Below, piece after piece: positions 18,125 to 26,323 of a stretch of 64,000 bases of DNA. This DNA comes from Muricoccus nepalensis. Its GTDB lineage: Bacteria > Pseudomonadota > Alphaproteobacteria > Acetobacterales > Acetobacteraceae. The stretch spans positions 25,183 to 89,182 of the forward strand of contig NZ_RCZP01000022.1 of assembly GCF_006438825.1 (NCBI RefSeq), in the 5' to 3' direction. Below the pieces are notes generated by a model. That model did no database searches. It was not told the origin of the DNA and saw only the letters and a list, made by a program, of their open reading frames with translations. Position 1 is the stretch's first letter; every line of letters starts with the position of its first letter. A program made the translations under genes and the position numbers.

Positions 18125-18553
18125 TTGTTGCATAATTTCCGACGGCGGAAAGTTGGCATCTTGGCGGTGAGATACCGAGAACCCTTCGGCACATTTTCCG
18201 TTCTGAATGCTTTTCGTCAAAACGTTTTTGATCTGGCTTTGCTGCATCGATCCAAAGTAGTACTCGATCGTGGAGACGAAATTGCGGTCTGGCCTGAATG
18301 TCAAGGTGTTCAGGAGGAGGTATCCACTTGTTTGAAGATCGGGCTCGCGCTACTCGCTAATGAACGATGGCATAGGTTGTTTGAGACGTCGGTTCATGCG
18401 GGTTTAGCGTCGGCTGGAGCTTTGCGAGAAGGGGAGGGCTCCGTTTTACTTGGAAGTGAAAGAGACAAAGCGTTTGAGATGCTTCAGGGGAAATGCATTG
18501 GATCAATAGTTGTGAGTGACGCTGCGTGGAGCATTCTCGAAAGTACCTCTTAA
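18125..18553 (+). CDS. Small protein resembling a degenerate nucleotide-cyclase domain
   Basis: 142 residues from a TTG start (weak). The order of elements resembles a class III cyclase fold: KVVLDRGDEIAVW (like KxxGDxxxAxF), FETSVHAGLASAG (like xxIHxGxxxxG), then GSERDKAFEMLQ (like GxxVNxAxRL) and GSIVVSDAAWSIL (like GxIxVSxxxxxxL). The first metal-binding Asp and the clear Asn of active cyclases are not visible, so a catalytic role is unlikely. It could be a nucleotide-binding sensor or simply decayed. This resemblance is from reading only. It follows the S8 peptidase gene on the same strand by 69 bases. Confidence 0.4.
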   Translation: MLHNFRRRKVGILAVRYREPFGTFSVLNAFRQNVFDLALLHRSKVVLDRGDEIAVWPECQGVQEEVSTCLKIGLALLANERWHRLFETSVHAGLASAGALREGEGSVLLGSERDKAFEMLQGKCIGSIVVSDAAWSILESTS

Positions 18554-18929
18554 AAAAGATCTAGCCGAAATATTCTGTATCGTCCACTCGGCCGCAAAAC
18601 AACATTCTCTAAACATCTGTCGTCAGGCTTTCTCTGCTGGGATCATGCTTGCGCCCCACCCTGTTCGATTACTCCTGGTGTGGTGCAGTTAATTTTCACC
18701 TGTTCGCTAAGGGCAACTTTGTCTCAGCATGCGGCGAGGCAATAAGCTCCCGAGAGGGCCGGTCTTGTCGATAATAATTGCTTCCCCGATGATACAGCTT
18801 ATCCACAGGACCAGGCGCCAGACTGTTTTCGCAAGCGAGGTCGGCTATGCTCGAGAGTGCAACCGCATCTAAACATGCCGCGGCTCAGCGGATCGAAGCG
18901 GTTTGCTACGGAGAGGGGTCCGGCAAACT
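18554..18929. other. Intergenic stretch, no gene seen
   Basis: About 375 AT-richer bases after the cyclase-like gene. I find no convincing frame, RNA gene or repeat in it. Confidence 0.5.
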
Positions 18930-19330
18930 CAGCCAGTCGTGCCCTGGCTCGCCAGTGCAATCACACAGACAAACCAGATGTTGGGAGTGGTGTCACGGCA
19001 GCCACCTGCACCGGTGAAGAGAGCTCTACGTGCGCTATGATGGATGCAGGCAGAATCGTGTTGCGGCCAGTTGGTCGGAGGCACGCTCCCATTTACCAAG
19101 GCAGGCGCTCGTCGAACGTGAGTTCTAGCTGTCCAGCAGCTTGCTGCCGCGCTCGGAGGAGGCGCTGGACCGGTCGGAGCGCAGCTTCGCCATGACGAGC
19201 ATAGGGTGTTCGGTGACTGCCTCGGTGCCGGTAGCAGGGGTGTCTGCCCCAACATACAGGCGTCGGCGGCAATGAGTGCCTCACGCTCCGTAGCTGGTGC
19301 CGCGCTGAGCACCTCGACGGTTTCGGCGTT
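18930..19330 (-). pseudogene. IS66-family transposase (TnpC) N-terminal remnant
   Basis: Three frames read in turn give pieces of an IS66 TnpC N-terminus: EREALIAADAC, then MLVMAKLRSDRSSASSERGSK (like IAKLRRxxFGxSSERG), then QLELTFDE. At least two frameshifts separate them and no catalytic region follows, so this is a dead fragment. It forms the left border of the RiPP locus. Confidence 0.5.
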
Positions 19331-19638
19331 GTCCGAGCGCGACCGTCATAAAGCGAATGAGGCAAGCGACGGGAAGCGTCGTTAGCACGATTACCGCTGT
19401 CGCGACATGATCAGCTTGCTACCTGCGGTTGCTGTGCGTGCTGCACGTCCGCGAGTGGATTCCATCGGGCATGTAGTCCAGCTGGGGGGGAGGAGATCGA
19501 CACACGGCCCTCCGCGATTGGGACTGGGGAGCTCACCGCAGAGCTGGTAAGTGGCCTAAATTTCCACCGCCCTCTGAAAATTCGACTGGATGTGAAGTGA
19601 ACATGGCCACGCAATCAAACGAAGATGTTCGAGAGCGA

Positions 19639-20511
19639 TCATACTTTGCGTTTTGCTGAAGATGCTGAGATAAGGCAACCGCCTACAATGCACGCCATTC
19701 CCATAATGGAGGCCAAGTCTGGCCTAATCCCAAAAAATGAAAATCCGATAACTGCCGCAAAAAATAACCTTAGGTAATCGATGGGAGCTAATACAGATGC
19801 GTCCGTAGCACGGATTGCCAAGATGCCGAGGTATTGACCGAGAGGTCCAAGAATCGCAATTGATAAAACATACGGTGCGTCGGCGCCGGAGATGGGGGCC
19901 CAACTATAATAAGCCGGTCCGGAATAGGCAAGAAATGAGAGTGTTGCCACATACGCCATAACCGTTCGCGCGCTATCTCGCTTCTCTATAATCTTGGTTA
20001 AAGCTATCAAAGCTGCGCTTAGACCGGCACTGAGCAATGCCACTAGGTAAGCCGCTTCAAACTGCGAGCCCGTTGGGCGCAAAATAATGAATGTGCCAGT
20101 CGCCCCTAAGATGGTGCCGAACCACCGCCTTCCACTAACTTGCTCTTTGAGGAAAAAAGCCGCAATTGCTATTAAGAAGAATGCTTTCGTGTACGTTATG
20201 GCTGTTGCGTCAGCCAAAGGCAGACGAGCAAACGCATAAAAATAGGCAAAGACTCCAATGATAGAGAGCGATGCTCGTAGAAATTGCAAACCAAGCGCCG
20301 TCGTAAGGAAAACAGAAAATCCGTCACTCCGTGCCACGACGAAAACCAAACAGAGCCCACCTATACTCCGGAGGAACGCGAGTTGAGAAGTTGGAACGTC
20401 AGCGCCAATTTGTCTTGCTGCTGCCGTCTCTAGAGCAAACATTGCGACAGAAGCAACCGCAAGAACGACACCATTTAACTGGGGCGTCGAGCGTATTATC
20501 GAATTCATCAT
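19639..20511 (-). CDS. DMT/EamA-family transporter, last gene of the RiPP-type operon
   Basis: A 290-residue integral membrane protein with about ten hydrophobic segments in two repeated halves, the plan of EamA (drug/metabolite) transporters. Motifs include FLRSIGGLCLVFVVAR, YAFARLPLADATAITYTKAFF (typical after TM3-TM4) and the late segment DASVLAPIDYLRLFFAAVIGF. Family members usually export amino acids, nucleosides or small metabolites. The ATG at 20511 overlaps the stop of the upstream PqqD-like gene (ATGA), so it is translated with the maturation genes. This predicts export of the pathway product. A DMT protein, rather than an ABC exporter, suggests a small product. The composition is AT-richer than the core block. 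Confidence 0.8.
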   Translation of the reverse strand: MMNSIIRSTPQLNGVVLAVASVAMFALETAAARQIGADVPTSQLAFLRSIGGLCLVFVVARSDGFSVFLTTALGLQFLRASLSIIGVFAYFYAFARLPLADATAITYTKAFFLIAIAAFFLKEQVSGRRWFGTILGATGTFIILRPTGSQFEAAYLVALLSAGLSAALIALTKIIEKRDSARTVMAYVATLSFLAYSGPAYYSWAPISGADAPYVLSIAILGPLGQYLGILAIRATDASVLAPIDYLRLFFAAVIGFSFFGIRPDLASIMGMACIVGGCLISASSAKRKV

Positions 20512-20804
20512 GTTTGCTCTTGGGGTAAAGAGAGCAATGCCCACTTTGCTAGGGTTTGAAGCCCGGCGGAGACGTGCTTTCCTGCTTCCGCTCTCCCTAG
20601 TCTATTCCCAAAGAGATCGGCATACAAAGAAACAATCTCCTGTTCAGTTCGATTTTCACAAAGTTCCAGCACAAGCCAGGCTGTCGGATTGAGAAGACAT
20701 AAGCCTGGACGCTCTGGGTCGAAGACCATGGCTGAATGCCATTCAGGCAAACCACGAATCTTTATATCCTGACGACGTGAAAATTTCGCTTCCACTTTCC
20801 TCAA
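20508..20804 (-). CDS. PqqD-like peptide-binding protein (RiPP recognition element)
   Basis: 98 residues, the usual size of PqqD-type RRE proteins, which hold the precursor leader and present it to the maturase. Visible features fit the winged-helix RRE: a first strand region (IKIRGL), WHSAMVFDPERPGLCLLNPTAW (the strand-turn followed by L/N-x-T/S-A, common in PqqD proteins), the helix VLELCENRTEQEIVSLYADLFG, and a last helix (VSAGLQTLAKWALL). The TTG start at 20804-20802 overlaps the TGA of the radical SAM gene (TTGA). The frame is open further upstream, but those residues lie inside the maturase gene. Its TGA overlaps the transporter ATG. Confidence 0.75.
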   Translation of the reverse strand: MRKVEAKFSRRQDIKIRGLPEWHSAMVFDPERPGLCLLNPTAWLVLELCENRTEQEIVSLYADLFGNRLGRAEAGKHVSAGLQTLAKWALLSLPQEQT

Positions 20805-21826
20805 CGCTCCACCCAGGGTTGCCGCCAATGCATTTCTTCCGGCAGAGTCTTTAAATCGACACCAGCATTCATGTGAGAACAAAACGGGTCTGGAGCATCC
20901 CACCTGCCGTGGAACGCAAAAGCTGTGGCACGGCAGCCGCCGTTGCTTTTCTGAGTGTCGTGACAATGAGCGCACGCGTCTTCAACTACACCAGATCGTA
21001 GCTCTTTCCACAATGGATCATCCCACGTTTCGATAAACGGCTTCGTTCGGACGTCTCCAAGGTCAACAAACTCGCGGAGGTAAGGGCAGCCGATAGAGCG
21101 GCCGTGGGGCGAAATAGATGACATCTGATAACAGGTGTTGCCATCATTCGGATGCCAGCTTTGTACATAGTGTAGACCTGCTGGAACTGAGACGTTTGTG
21201 ATTGCCTCTTCCATCTCTGAAAGAGAAAGGGCTAGCTCCGACCAACGACGCTTTGCGCGCCCAATTGGATAGAACCTTAGAACCGCAGCTTTGTACGCGC
21301 CGAGAGATGATGCGAGTTCAAGATATTGCTGTACTTTCCCATGGTTGGCGCGATTCAAAATCATTAGCGTGTACACGGGCACTCCGGCCGCTTTGAGATT
21401 GCGCGCGCCTTGTAGGCCAGCTTCGAAGCTCCCAGGAACTTCTGAGAGATAATCGTGGGTCTCGGCGTCTGGCCCAAGAAAATCCACACATACCATACTC
21501 ACTTTGAGGCGCTTGATCTCTCGCGCGATTTCCGGAGTTATCAGATTGGCAAATGTCCTCACGGTAATATCTAAACGACGGGACATGTGGCTTAGCAGTT
21601 CGAGAAAGTCAGGCCTTGAAAATGGTTCGCCACCTTCGATGAAGACGTGCATAACATCGTTGCTAACTAAATGGTCAATGACCTCTTTCCACTCGGCTGT
21701 CGTCAGTTCTTTCGATGATGGTGTTTTTGTGCAATCCGAATAGCAGTGGGCGCAGTTTAGGTTGCATGTATTGGTTACGATCATAGTTAGCTTCAGGGGC
21801 TTGGAAAACTGTGGATGTACCGTCAT
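20801..21826 (-). CDS. Radical SAM/SPASM peptide maturase
   Basis: A 341-residue enzyme. Cys21, Cys25 and Cys28 (TNTCNLNCAHCYSD) form the CX3CX2C cluster that cleaves S-adenosylmethionine. IEGGEPFSRPDF follows as the GGE SAM-binding motif. The C-terminal third has a Cys-rich SPASM-like region: GNTCYQM, SIGCPYL, CAHCHDT, SNGGCRATAFAFHGRWD and DPFCSHM, ligands for auxiliary Fe-S clusters; the spacing CX2CX9C departs from the canonical CX2CX5CX3C. Such enzymes make carbon-carbon, thioether or similar links in a leader-bound peptide. The ATG at 21826 has a GAGG site upstream and directly precedes the conserved domain. It lies 53 bases after the precursor gene and its TGA overlaps the PqqD-like start. 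Confidence 0.85.
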   Translation of the reverse strand: MTVHPQFSKPLKLTMIVTNTCNLNCAHCYSDCTKTPSSKELTTAEWKEVIDHLVSNDVMHVFIEGGEPFSRPDFLELLSHMSRRLDITVRTFANLITPEIAREIKRLKVSMVCVDFLGPDAETHDYLSEVPGSFEAGLQGARNLKAAGVPVYTLMILNRANHGKVQQYLELASSLGAYKAAVLRFYPIGRAKRRWSELALSLSEMEEAITNVSVPAGLHYVQSWHPNDGNTCYQMSSISPHGRSIGCPYLREFVDLGDVRTKPFIETWDDPLWKELRSGVVEDACAHCHDTQKSNGGCRATAFAFHGRWDAPDPFCSHMNAGVDLKTLPEEMHWRQPWVER

Positions 21827-21842
21827 AGCCACCTCGTTAAGG

Positions 21843-21870
21843 GCCCTGGGCCGCTGCAGCGGCCCAGGGC
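21843..21870 (-). promoter_or_regulatory. Perfect 28-nt palindrome between precursor and maturase genes
   Basis: The sequence from 21843 to 21870 is its own reverse complement (two 14-base arms meeting at CTG/CAG). As RNA it forms a stem of about 12 bp with a tight loop, 9 bases after the precursor stop and 16 bases before the maturase ATG. No T-tract follows, so it is more likely a partial terminator or 3' stabilising hairpin that raises precursor mRNA over the enzymes, as in other RiPP operons. Confidence 0.8.
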
Positions 21871-21879
21871 GAAATAGTT

Positions 21880-22044
21880 TTAACGCTTGTCTTCGTGCTT
21901 TTCCGCTGCCACCGTGCGCGTGTGCCACTCACCTGGTGGGAACATCTCCCCTGAGCGAACGTGACGATCCACTTCCTGAACAACCGGGGGTTCGATAATA
22001 TCGAGCTTCTTCGCCAGCTCCGCGATTGAGGCAAGCTTATTCAT
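21880..22044 (-). CDS. Putative RiPP precursor peptide, 54 residues
   Basis: A short gene directly upstream of the radical SAM/SPASM and PqqD-like genes. The N-terminal half (MNKLASIAELAKKLDIIEPP) is a helical, leader-like segment with alternating Leu/Ile and charged residues. It is followed by VVQEVDRHVRSG and a possible core (EMFPPGEWHTRTVAAEKHED). The core has no Cys, so a thioether (sactipeptide/ranthipeptide) product is excluded; Phe, Trp, His, Arg and Lys side chains are the plausible targets for a C-C or similar link. No Gly-Gly or other clear cleavage site is present. The family is not one I recognise. The start ATG at 22044 fits the usual size; a longer in-frame reading to 22116 is less likely. 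Confidence 0.7.
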   Translation of the reverse strand: MNKLASIAELAKKLDIIEPPVVQEVDRHVRSGEMFPPGEWHTRTVAAEKHEDKR

Positions 22045-22243
22045 CGCATGGGTTCCTACGAACACACGAGCGGCGGAATACCGCCCAGGGCCATCTGACA
22101 ACCTGGGATCAGCCATCGCAAGAATTTTCGAAGGCGAGCTCCACTCGTGGGCGGCGCAGATACCTGGGCTCCCAAGCTTCTGACCTGAGCCTCATGATTT
22201 CGACCAAAAAGAGGTGGAGTCCGTCACCCATTTGGAGGCTGCC

Positions 22244-22750
22244 ATGAAGCGCAGACGGTTCGCGGACGAGCAGATCATTGGAGGTATTGCGGGAGCAGGA
22301 GGCGGGGTTGAGGACGGGGGATCTCTGTCGCAAGAATGGGTTTACAGCGGTAACCTTCTATGCCGGAAGGCCAAGTACGGCGGTCTCGGTGTGCCGGAAG
22401 CCAAGCGGCTGCGGACGCTTGAGGACGAGAACGGCAGGCTGAAGCGGTTGGTGGCTGAGGCGACGCTGGACGATGCCGTGCTGAAGGATCTCGCTGCAAA
22501 AAAGTACTGATGCCCTCGGCGAGGCGGGTGGCGGTGTCCCTTGCCCAGGAGGTGCGCAGGATCGGCCAGCGGCGGGCGTGTTCGCTGCTCAGCGTCGACC
22601 AGACGTCGATCCGCGATCGAGGCAGGCGCCCCGGTAATGCATCAATCCGGGCGCGGCTGCGGGAACTGGCGGCTGGGCGTCGCCGGTTCGGCGCCGGGCG
22701 ACTGGGCGTCCCGCTGGTGCGCGTTGGCGCGCGGATGAACTACAAGAACC
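22244..22750 (+). pseudogene. IS3-family orfA/orfB remnant (IS407-like), frameshifted and truncated
   Basis: MKRRRFADEQII starts a typical OrfA with a good GGAGG site. It needs two frame changes to continue (EVLREQEAGLRTGDLCRKNGF, then KAKYGGLGVPEAKRLRTLEDENGRL). OrfB starts near 22510 ([31 protein letters not shown]) and is cut at about 22750 after GARMNYKNL, where an IS256-type fragment in the opposite direction takes over. The element is dead. It forms the right border of the RiPP locus. Confidence 0.75.
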
Positions 22751-23236
22751 TCGCGCCTACTATCGCTATTCACCTCCACCGCGATGGTGACCGCCACCGA
22801 GATGATGCGGCCTGCCTCACGCACCTTCACGTAGGTGGCGTCCAGCCACAGGTAGGGCCAGTCGCCCTTGATGGGGCTGGCCAGGAAGTCCTGCACCCGG
22901 CCATCGATCTCGCCGCGGAGGCGGCTCACCTGACTCTTGCTGATCCCTTCCATCCCCATGGCCCAGACCAGATCGTCCACCGAGCGGGTGGAGATGCCCT
23001 GCACGTAGGCCTCTTGGATCACCGCCGTCAGCGCCTTCTCCGCCAGCCGCCAGGGCTCCAGGAAAGCCGGGAAGTACGAGCGAGCCGCGCCGGAGCTTCG
23101 GGATCCTGAGCTCCACCGTCCCGGCCCGGGTCTGCCAGTCCCGCTCGCGGTAGCCGTTCCGCTGGTTCACCCGCTCAGGCCTGCGCTCGCCATGGCCAGC
23201 ACCGCATGCCCCCTCCGCATCCAACTCCACGTTAGC
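22750..23236 (-). pseudogene. IS256-family transposase fragment, frameshifted
   Basis: Two minus-strand frames together give part of an IS256/Mutator transposase: [27 protein letters not shown], then after a shift near 23090, [38 protein letters not shown] and [17 protein letters not shown] (first catalytic Asp). It stops near 22750 at [10 protein letters not shown], before the rest of the DDE core. N-terminal sequence is also missing. Confidence 0.7.
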
Positions 23237-23505
23237 CGGGCCCGTTTCGGGTACAGGGTCACTGTGAACTGGTGGTCCCGTGTGAACCGGTATCACTGAT
23301 ACTGGCTCAGATTACCGAGAGATCTAAGGTTACCAAGAAGCGGCGGTAGCAAGGCACATGCCTCCCCCCACTACCCACAATCCAACCGATGCCGCCGTGA
23401 TGATTTCTGAATTGGAACTACATGAATAACCTTGCAGTACTGACGGTACGGAGGGGATGATTGTATGGGGCTCCCGTTTGGCGGGCGCGAGAAGGAGACA
23501 TAACC

Positions 23506-23817
23506 ATGTCCGAAAATGGCGAGTCCGTACGAGTGGCGCAGAATGATCAGACGGCAAGCGCCGATCCAAGACCTATCGAATCGGATGGAAACGGCTACCG
23601 CATCGAAGTGGCAGGCGTCGCTCGGCAGTTCTTCCGTATCCGTGTGGAGGCGCTTGGCGGCTTGGCACACGTCGAGGGAACACTCGTGCGGCGATCGAAA
23701 AAGGGGACCGATCTCCGGCCGATGACCTTTGTAATGCGCGACGAGGACGCCATGGCGCTGTCCGTATGCATCGCTGCCAAGTACGGACTTCAACTCGAAC
23801 CGTACTTGGAGAAGTGA
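23506..23817 (+). CDS. Hypothetical protein, 103 residues
   Basis: A small acidic-then-basic protein starting at an ATG with a strong GAAGGAGA site 8 bases upstream. Residues 1-35 are polar and probably unstructured; the rest (YRIEVAGVARQFFRIRVEALGGLAHVEGTLVRR) looks like a compact alpha/beta domain. I do not recognise a family. It is convergent with the gene at 23833-24927, with 15 bases between the stops. Confidence 0.6.
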   Translation: MSENGESVRVAQNDQTASADPRPIESDGNGYRIEVAGVARQFFRIRVEALGGLAHVEGTLVRRSKKGTDLRPMTFVMRDEDAMALSVCIAAKYGLQLEPYLEK

Positions 23818-23832
23818 CCCGGGCTGGGTTCA

Positions 23833-24927
23833 TCATAGCTTTGGCCCGACCGTGGATTGGGTCGACGGGCGCCAAGGCTTGGGTCTCGGCGCCCACCGTG
23901 GTGCCGGGTACGGTAAGGAAACCTGCTGCGGCCCTGGCAGACTAGCCTCCGCGTGTACGACTTTGGCTTCTCTACTGTCTGCTTCCAAGGCTTGTCGGAG
24001 TTGATGGGCAAGGTCCGGGCCAAATTGCTGATCGATAGAGCAGGAAAGGACGTAGCGTATGTTTCCTTTTGCTAAAAAGTTGGCGAGATCGTCTAATGAG
24101 ACAGACGTGCCCCCTCCATCCGCTACGTCGCGCAAGGTTGACGTTACAAAGCTCGCAAGATCCGACGTTCCTGTCGATAGATCTGTGCATCCTGTTTGAA
24201 GGATGTCATCCTCAAGTGCATCAATCGGTTTTACTAAAGGTAGGATCACTTCTCTAATGATTCCTCTGTCATAGAGAAGGTAAGCTCCGCGAATTGCCGG
24301 ACAGTTTGCCTCAAGCTCTCGCAGCTTCAACAGTTGCGGCATATCCAGGACCTTGCCCTTGGTGGGCGTCCAACCTTTCCCGATCCACTGCGGCTTTCTT
24401 CGGTGGTCGGTTCGCTTTGCCTGTAGGCAAAAGGCGAACTGCCAATTCCCGTCGTGATGTACAAGTGCAACATCGCCCCCGGTTTCCTGCTCAAGATTAT
24501 GACCGATCAGTTCAATCAGGCATACGTTGCTGCTCGGCCTGGATACATCTCCCAGGGCGCGGGAATTCAGCAAGGCTGCTGCGGTCCAAATCCTAGTCAT
24601 CAAGGAACCTGTGAGCGAATCTTCACGTCTGTCAGATCTGCAATCAATAACAGCAAAATCAGTTTGAGCAATTCTGAGGACGTCGTGCAGGAAGGCCCTG
24701 GGGCTCCAAGTTTCCTCATTCAGACTCTTCAGACTTCGAAGCTCTGCAATAGCCGCGTCGTACTCAGCACTGCCTATGCTAATGAAAGCCTCCTCGTCCT
24801 GTCCCCAGGAAAGCGAGCATGAACCCATCCCATCGTGCGCATGGATCGCCGCAAGGAAAATATGAGGATAGCGTGTGTAGGTCGCCCGGTACACCCGGTT
24901 GGCGAAGGAGTCATCGAAGAGATGCAT
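23833..24927 (-). CDS. Unknown protein with a possible PD-(D/E)xK-like nuclease core
   Basis: A 364-residue protein. Residues of interest: LIELIGHNLEQETGGDVALVHHDGNWQFAFCLQAKR (about 138-173, described here by its parts: a Glu-containing helix, GGDVAL, and QAKR). This resembles the DUF6615-type pattern in which E, then GxD, then QxK form a restriction-endonuclease-like active site. The N-terminal 100 residues and the Pro-rich C-terminus are unrecognised. If the reading is right, it would be a nuclease-fold protein, common in defence loci. No clear partner gene is adjacent except the small convergent gene at 23506. Confidence 0.5.
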   Translation of the reverse strand: MHLFDDSFANRVYRATYTRYPHIFLAAIHAHDGMGSCSLSWGQDEEAFISIGSAEYDAAIAELRSLKSLNEETWSPRAFLHDVLRIAQTDFAVIDCRSDRREDSLTGSLMTRIWTAAALLNSRALGDVSRPSSNVCLIELIGHNLEQETGGDVALVHHDGNWQFAFCLQAKRTDHRRKPQWIGKGWTPTKGKVLDMPQLLKLRELEANCPAIRGAYLLYDRGIIREVILPLVKPIDALEDDILQTGCTDLSTGTSDLASFVTSTLRDVADGGGTSVSLDDLANFLAKGNIRYVLSCSIDQQFGPDLAHQLRQALEADSREAKVVHAEASLPGPQQVSLPYPAPRWAPRPKPWRPSTQSTVGPKL

Positions 24928-25309
24928 GACTGCAAATCTAACACGCTTGGTGACATTATACGATAAGCTGATGTCAGATCCACTTATGGTGCCATGGCCT
25001 GTGCCTTCGTGCCATGCTGCTCGGGCATTTTGATGAAGTCCTAGTGGCCGTCTCCGTGCGTCTTCTTCTCCTCGTTGGTTGTGTTCCTAAGCGTTCTCTA
25101 ATTGGGTCCGTCAAGCGTTTCGATGATCGACTCCACCGCGCTCATGGTTCTGTTCGTGGTCGGCCTGAGCCGCCACACCATGGCTCTTGGGTGGGTCTGG
25201 GTGATGCAATGTGGTTCGCTTGATCATCTTAATGCGGCTGATCTGTCCTTCGACCGGGCTCGTCGTTCAGGGCAGATGGAGGGCGGCCTGGATGGCGATT
25301 TGGCCGTCG
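24928..25309. other. Non-coding stretch, no gene seen
   Basis: About 380 bases between the minus-strand gene at 23833 and a glutathione-S-transferase remnant. One plus-strand frame is open but its first part looks like random translation. Confidence 0.4.
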
Positions 25310-25488
25310 AAATCCGCTGCACCGTCGTCGACCCCTACCTGCAGGTCTTCTTGAACTGGGGGAGGGGACCGCGGCTCGGGTTCGACATGCCTGGCGAGTT
25401 CCCCTCCTGGTCCCGGCACGCGAAGCGCCTCGCTTCTCGCGAAGCGGTCGCGAGGGTGCTGGAGAGGGAAGGAATCGCCCTGCCCTGA
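25310..25488 (+). pseudogene. Glutathione S-transferase C-terminal remnant
   Basis: The last 60 codons of an open plus-strand frame (VVDPYLQVFLNWGR, GEFPSWSRHAKRLASREAVARVLEREGI) read like the C-terminal helices of a glutathione S-transferase (DAYLFxxLxW ... RPAVQxxLxxEG). The thioredoxin-fold N-terminus with the GSH site is absent upstream, so this is a leftover piece. Confidence 0.45.
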
Positions 25489-25509
25489 GAAGGCGCCCCA
25501 GGCCCCGCC

Positions 25510-26229
25510 TCAGGAAGGGGCGAGGAACGCCCGTACGGGGCTGGCCGTCGGACGGGTGTCGACGTCGTCCGGCATGCTACGCACCAGCCCCTCGGCGACG
25601 ACGGCGCCGAGCCGGGCGAGCACCTCGAGTTCGGTCGCGTCTAGGATTGCCCGGGCCGCCGCGGCGTCGCCCTCAACCAGCCGCCCCCGGAGATCCTCGG
25701 TCAGGGCGCGCATCGACGCCTCCGCCCTGGGTTCCTCAAGGTCGAGGCGACGGACGAAGCGCGTGAAGTCTAGGATGCGGTTTCCCTGCGCGGTCAGGGC
25801 CTGGTTCCCGCCAAGGGCTGCCAACCCCCGGAACAGCAGCTCGGACGCCGCCATCGCGTCCTCGCACGTGTGGGGAGACCGGTCGTCCGCCGGGTCCTTC
25901 CATGCCGCGAGGATGTCCGGGCGCTCGACGACGTTCCGCAGAAGCATGAACATGAGGGCAATGTTGTGCTGCATGTCGGCTGCGCTGAGCGCCTTCGCGA
26001 AGTATCCCCGGTTCGGGATCGCATCGATGAGACCCTCGCCAGCGAGACGGGCCACGGCCTCTCGGACCGGGGTGGCGCTGGAATGCACGAGGGTGGCGAG
26101 GTCGTCCACGAGCAGCTGCTGCCTGGGCCAGAACCGGTACTCGAGGCACATGGCCCTCAGCTCGGGATAGGCTTTGGCGCGTCCCTTCCCGGCCTTCTCG
26201 TTGGATCTAATAGGCACGCGTTCCTCCAC
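25510..26229 (-). CDS. GntR-family transcriptional regulator (FadR type)
   Basis: A 239-residue protein. An N-terminal winged HTH lies at about residues 15-78 (LLVDDLATLVHSSATPVREAVARLAGEGL is the helix-turn-helix and wing core, given here as a continuous region by position). A helical FCD-like C-terminal domain binds an effector. The pattern VREAV-RLxxEGL and NRGYFA is diagnostic of GntR. It lies 94 bases downstream of the aminotransferase gene on the same strand and may regulate the aminotransferase/MFS pair. No adjacent operator was identified with confidence. Confidence 0.8.
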   Translation of the reverse strand: MEERVPIRSNEKAGKGRAKAYPELRAMCLEYRFWPRQQLLVDDLATLVHSSATPVREAVARLAGEGLIDAIPNRGYFAKALSAADMQHNIALMFMLLRNVVERPDILAAWKDPADDRSPHTCEDAMAASELLFRGLAALGGNQALTAQGNRILDFTRFVRRLDLEEPRAEASMRALTEDLRGRLVEGDAAAARAILDATELEVLARLGAVVAEGLVRSMPDDVDTRPTASPVRAFLAPS

Positions 26230-26323
26230 CTGTCCGGTCTGTCCGTCTCCTCGGCGGAGGGGACGGCCGGACTGCGACTTTCAACGGACGGGCAGGACAA
26301 GGGAGGCCGGTAAGCGGGCCTCA

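Noticed and set aside
21843..21870. The RiPP hairpin as an ordinary operon terminator
   Set aside because: No T-tract follows on the minus strand and the maturase ATG with its ribosome site comes 16 bases later, so complete termination is unlikely.
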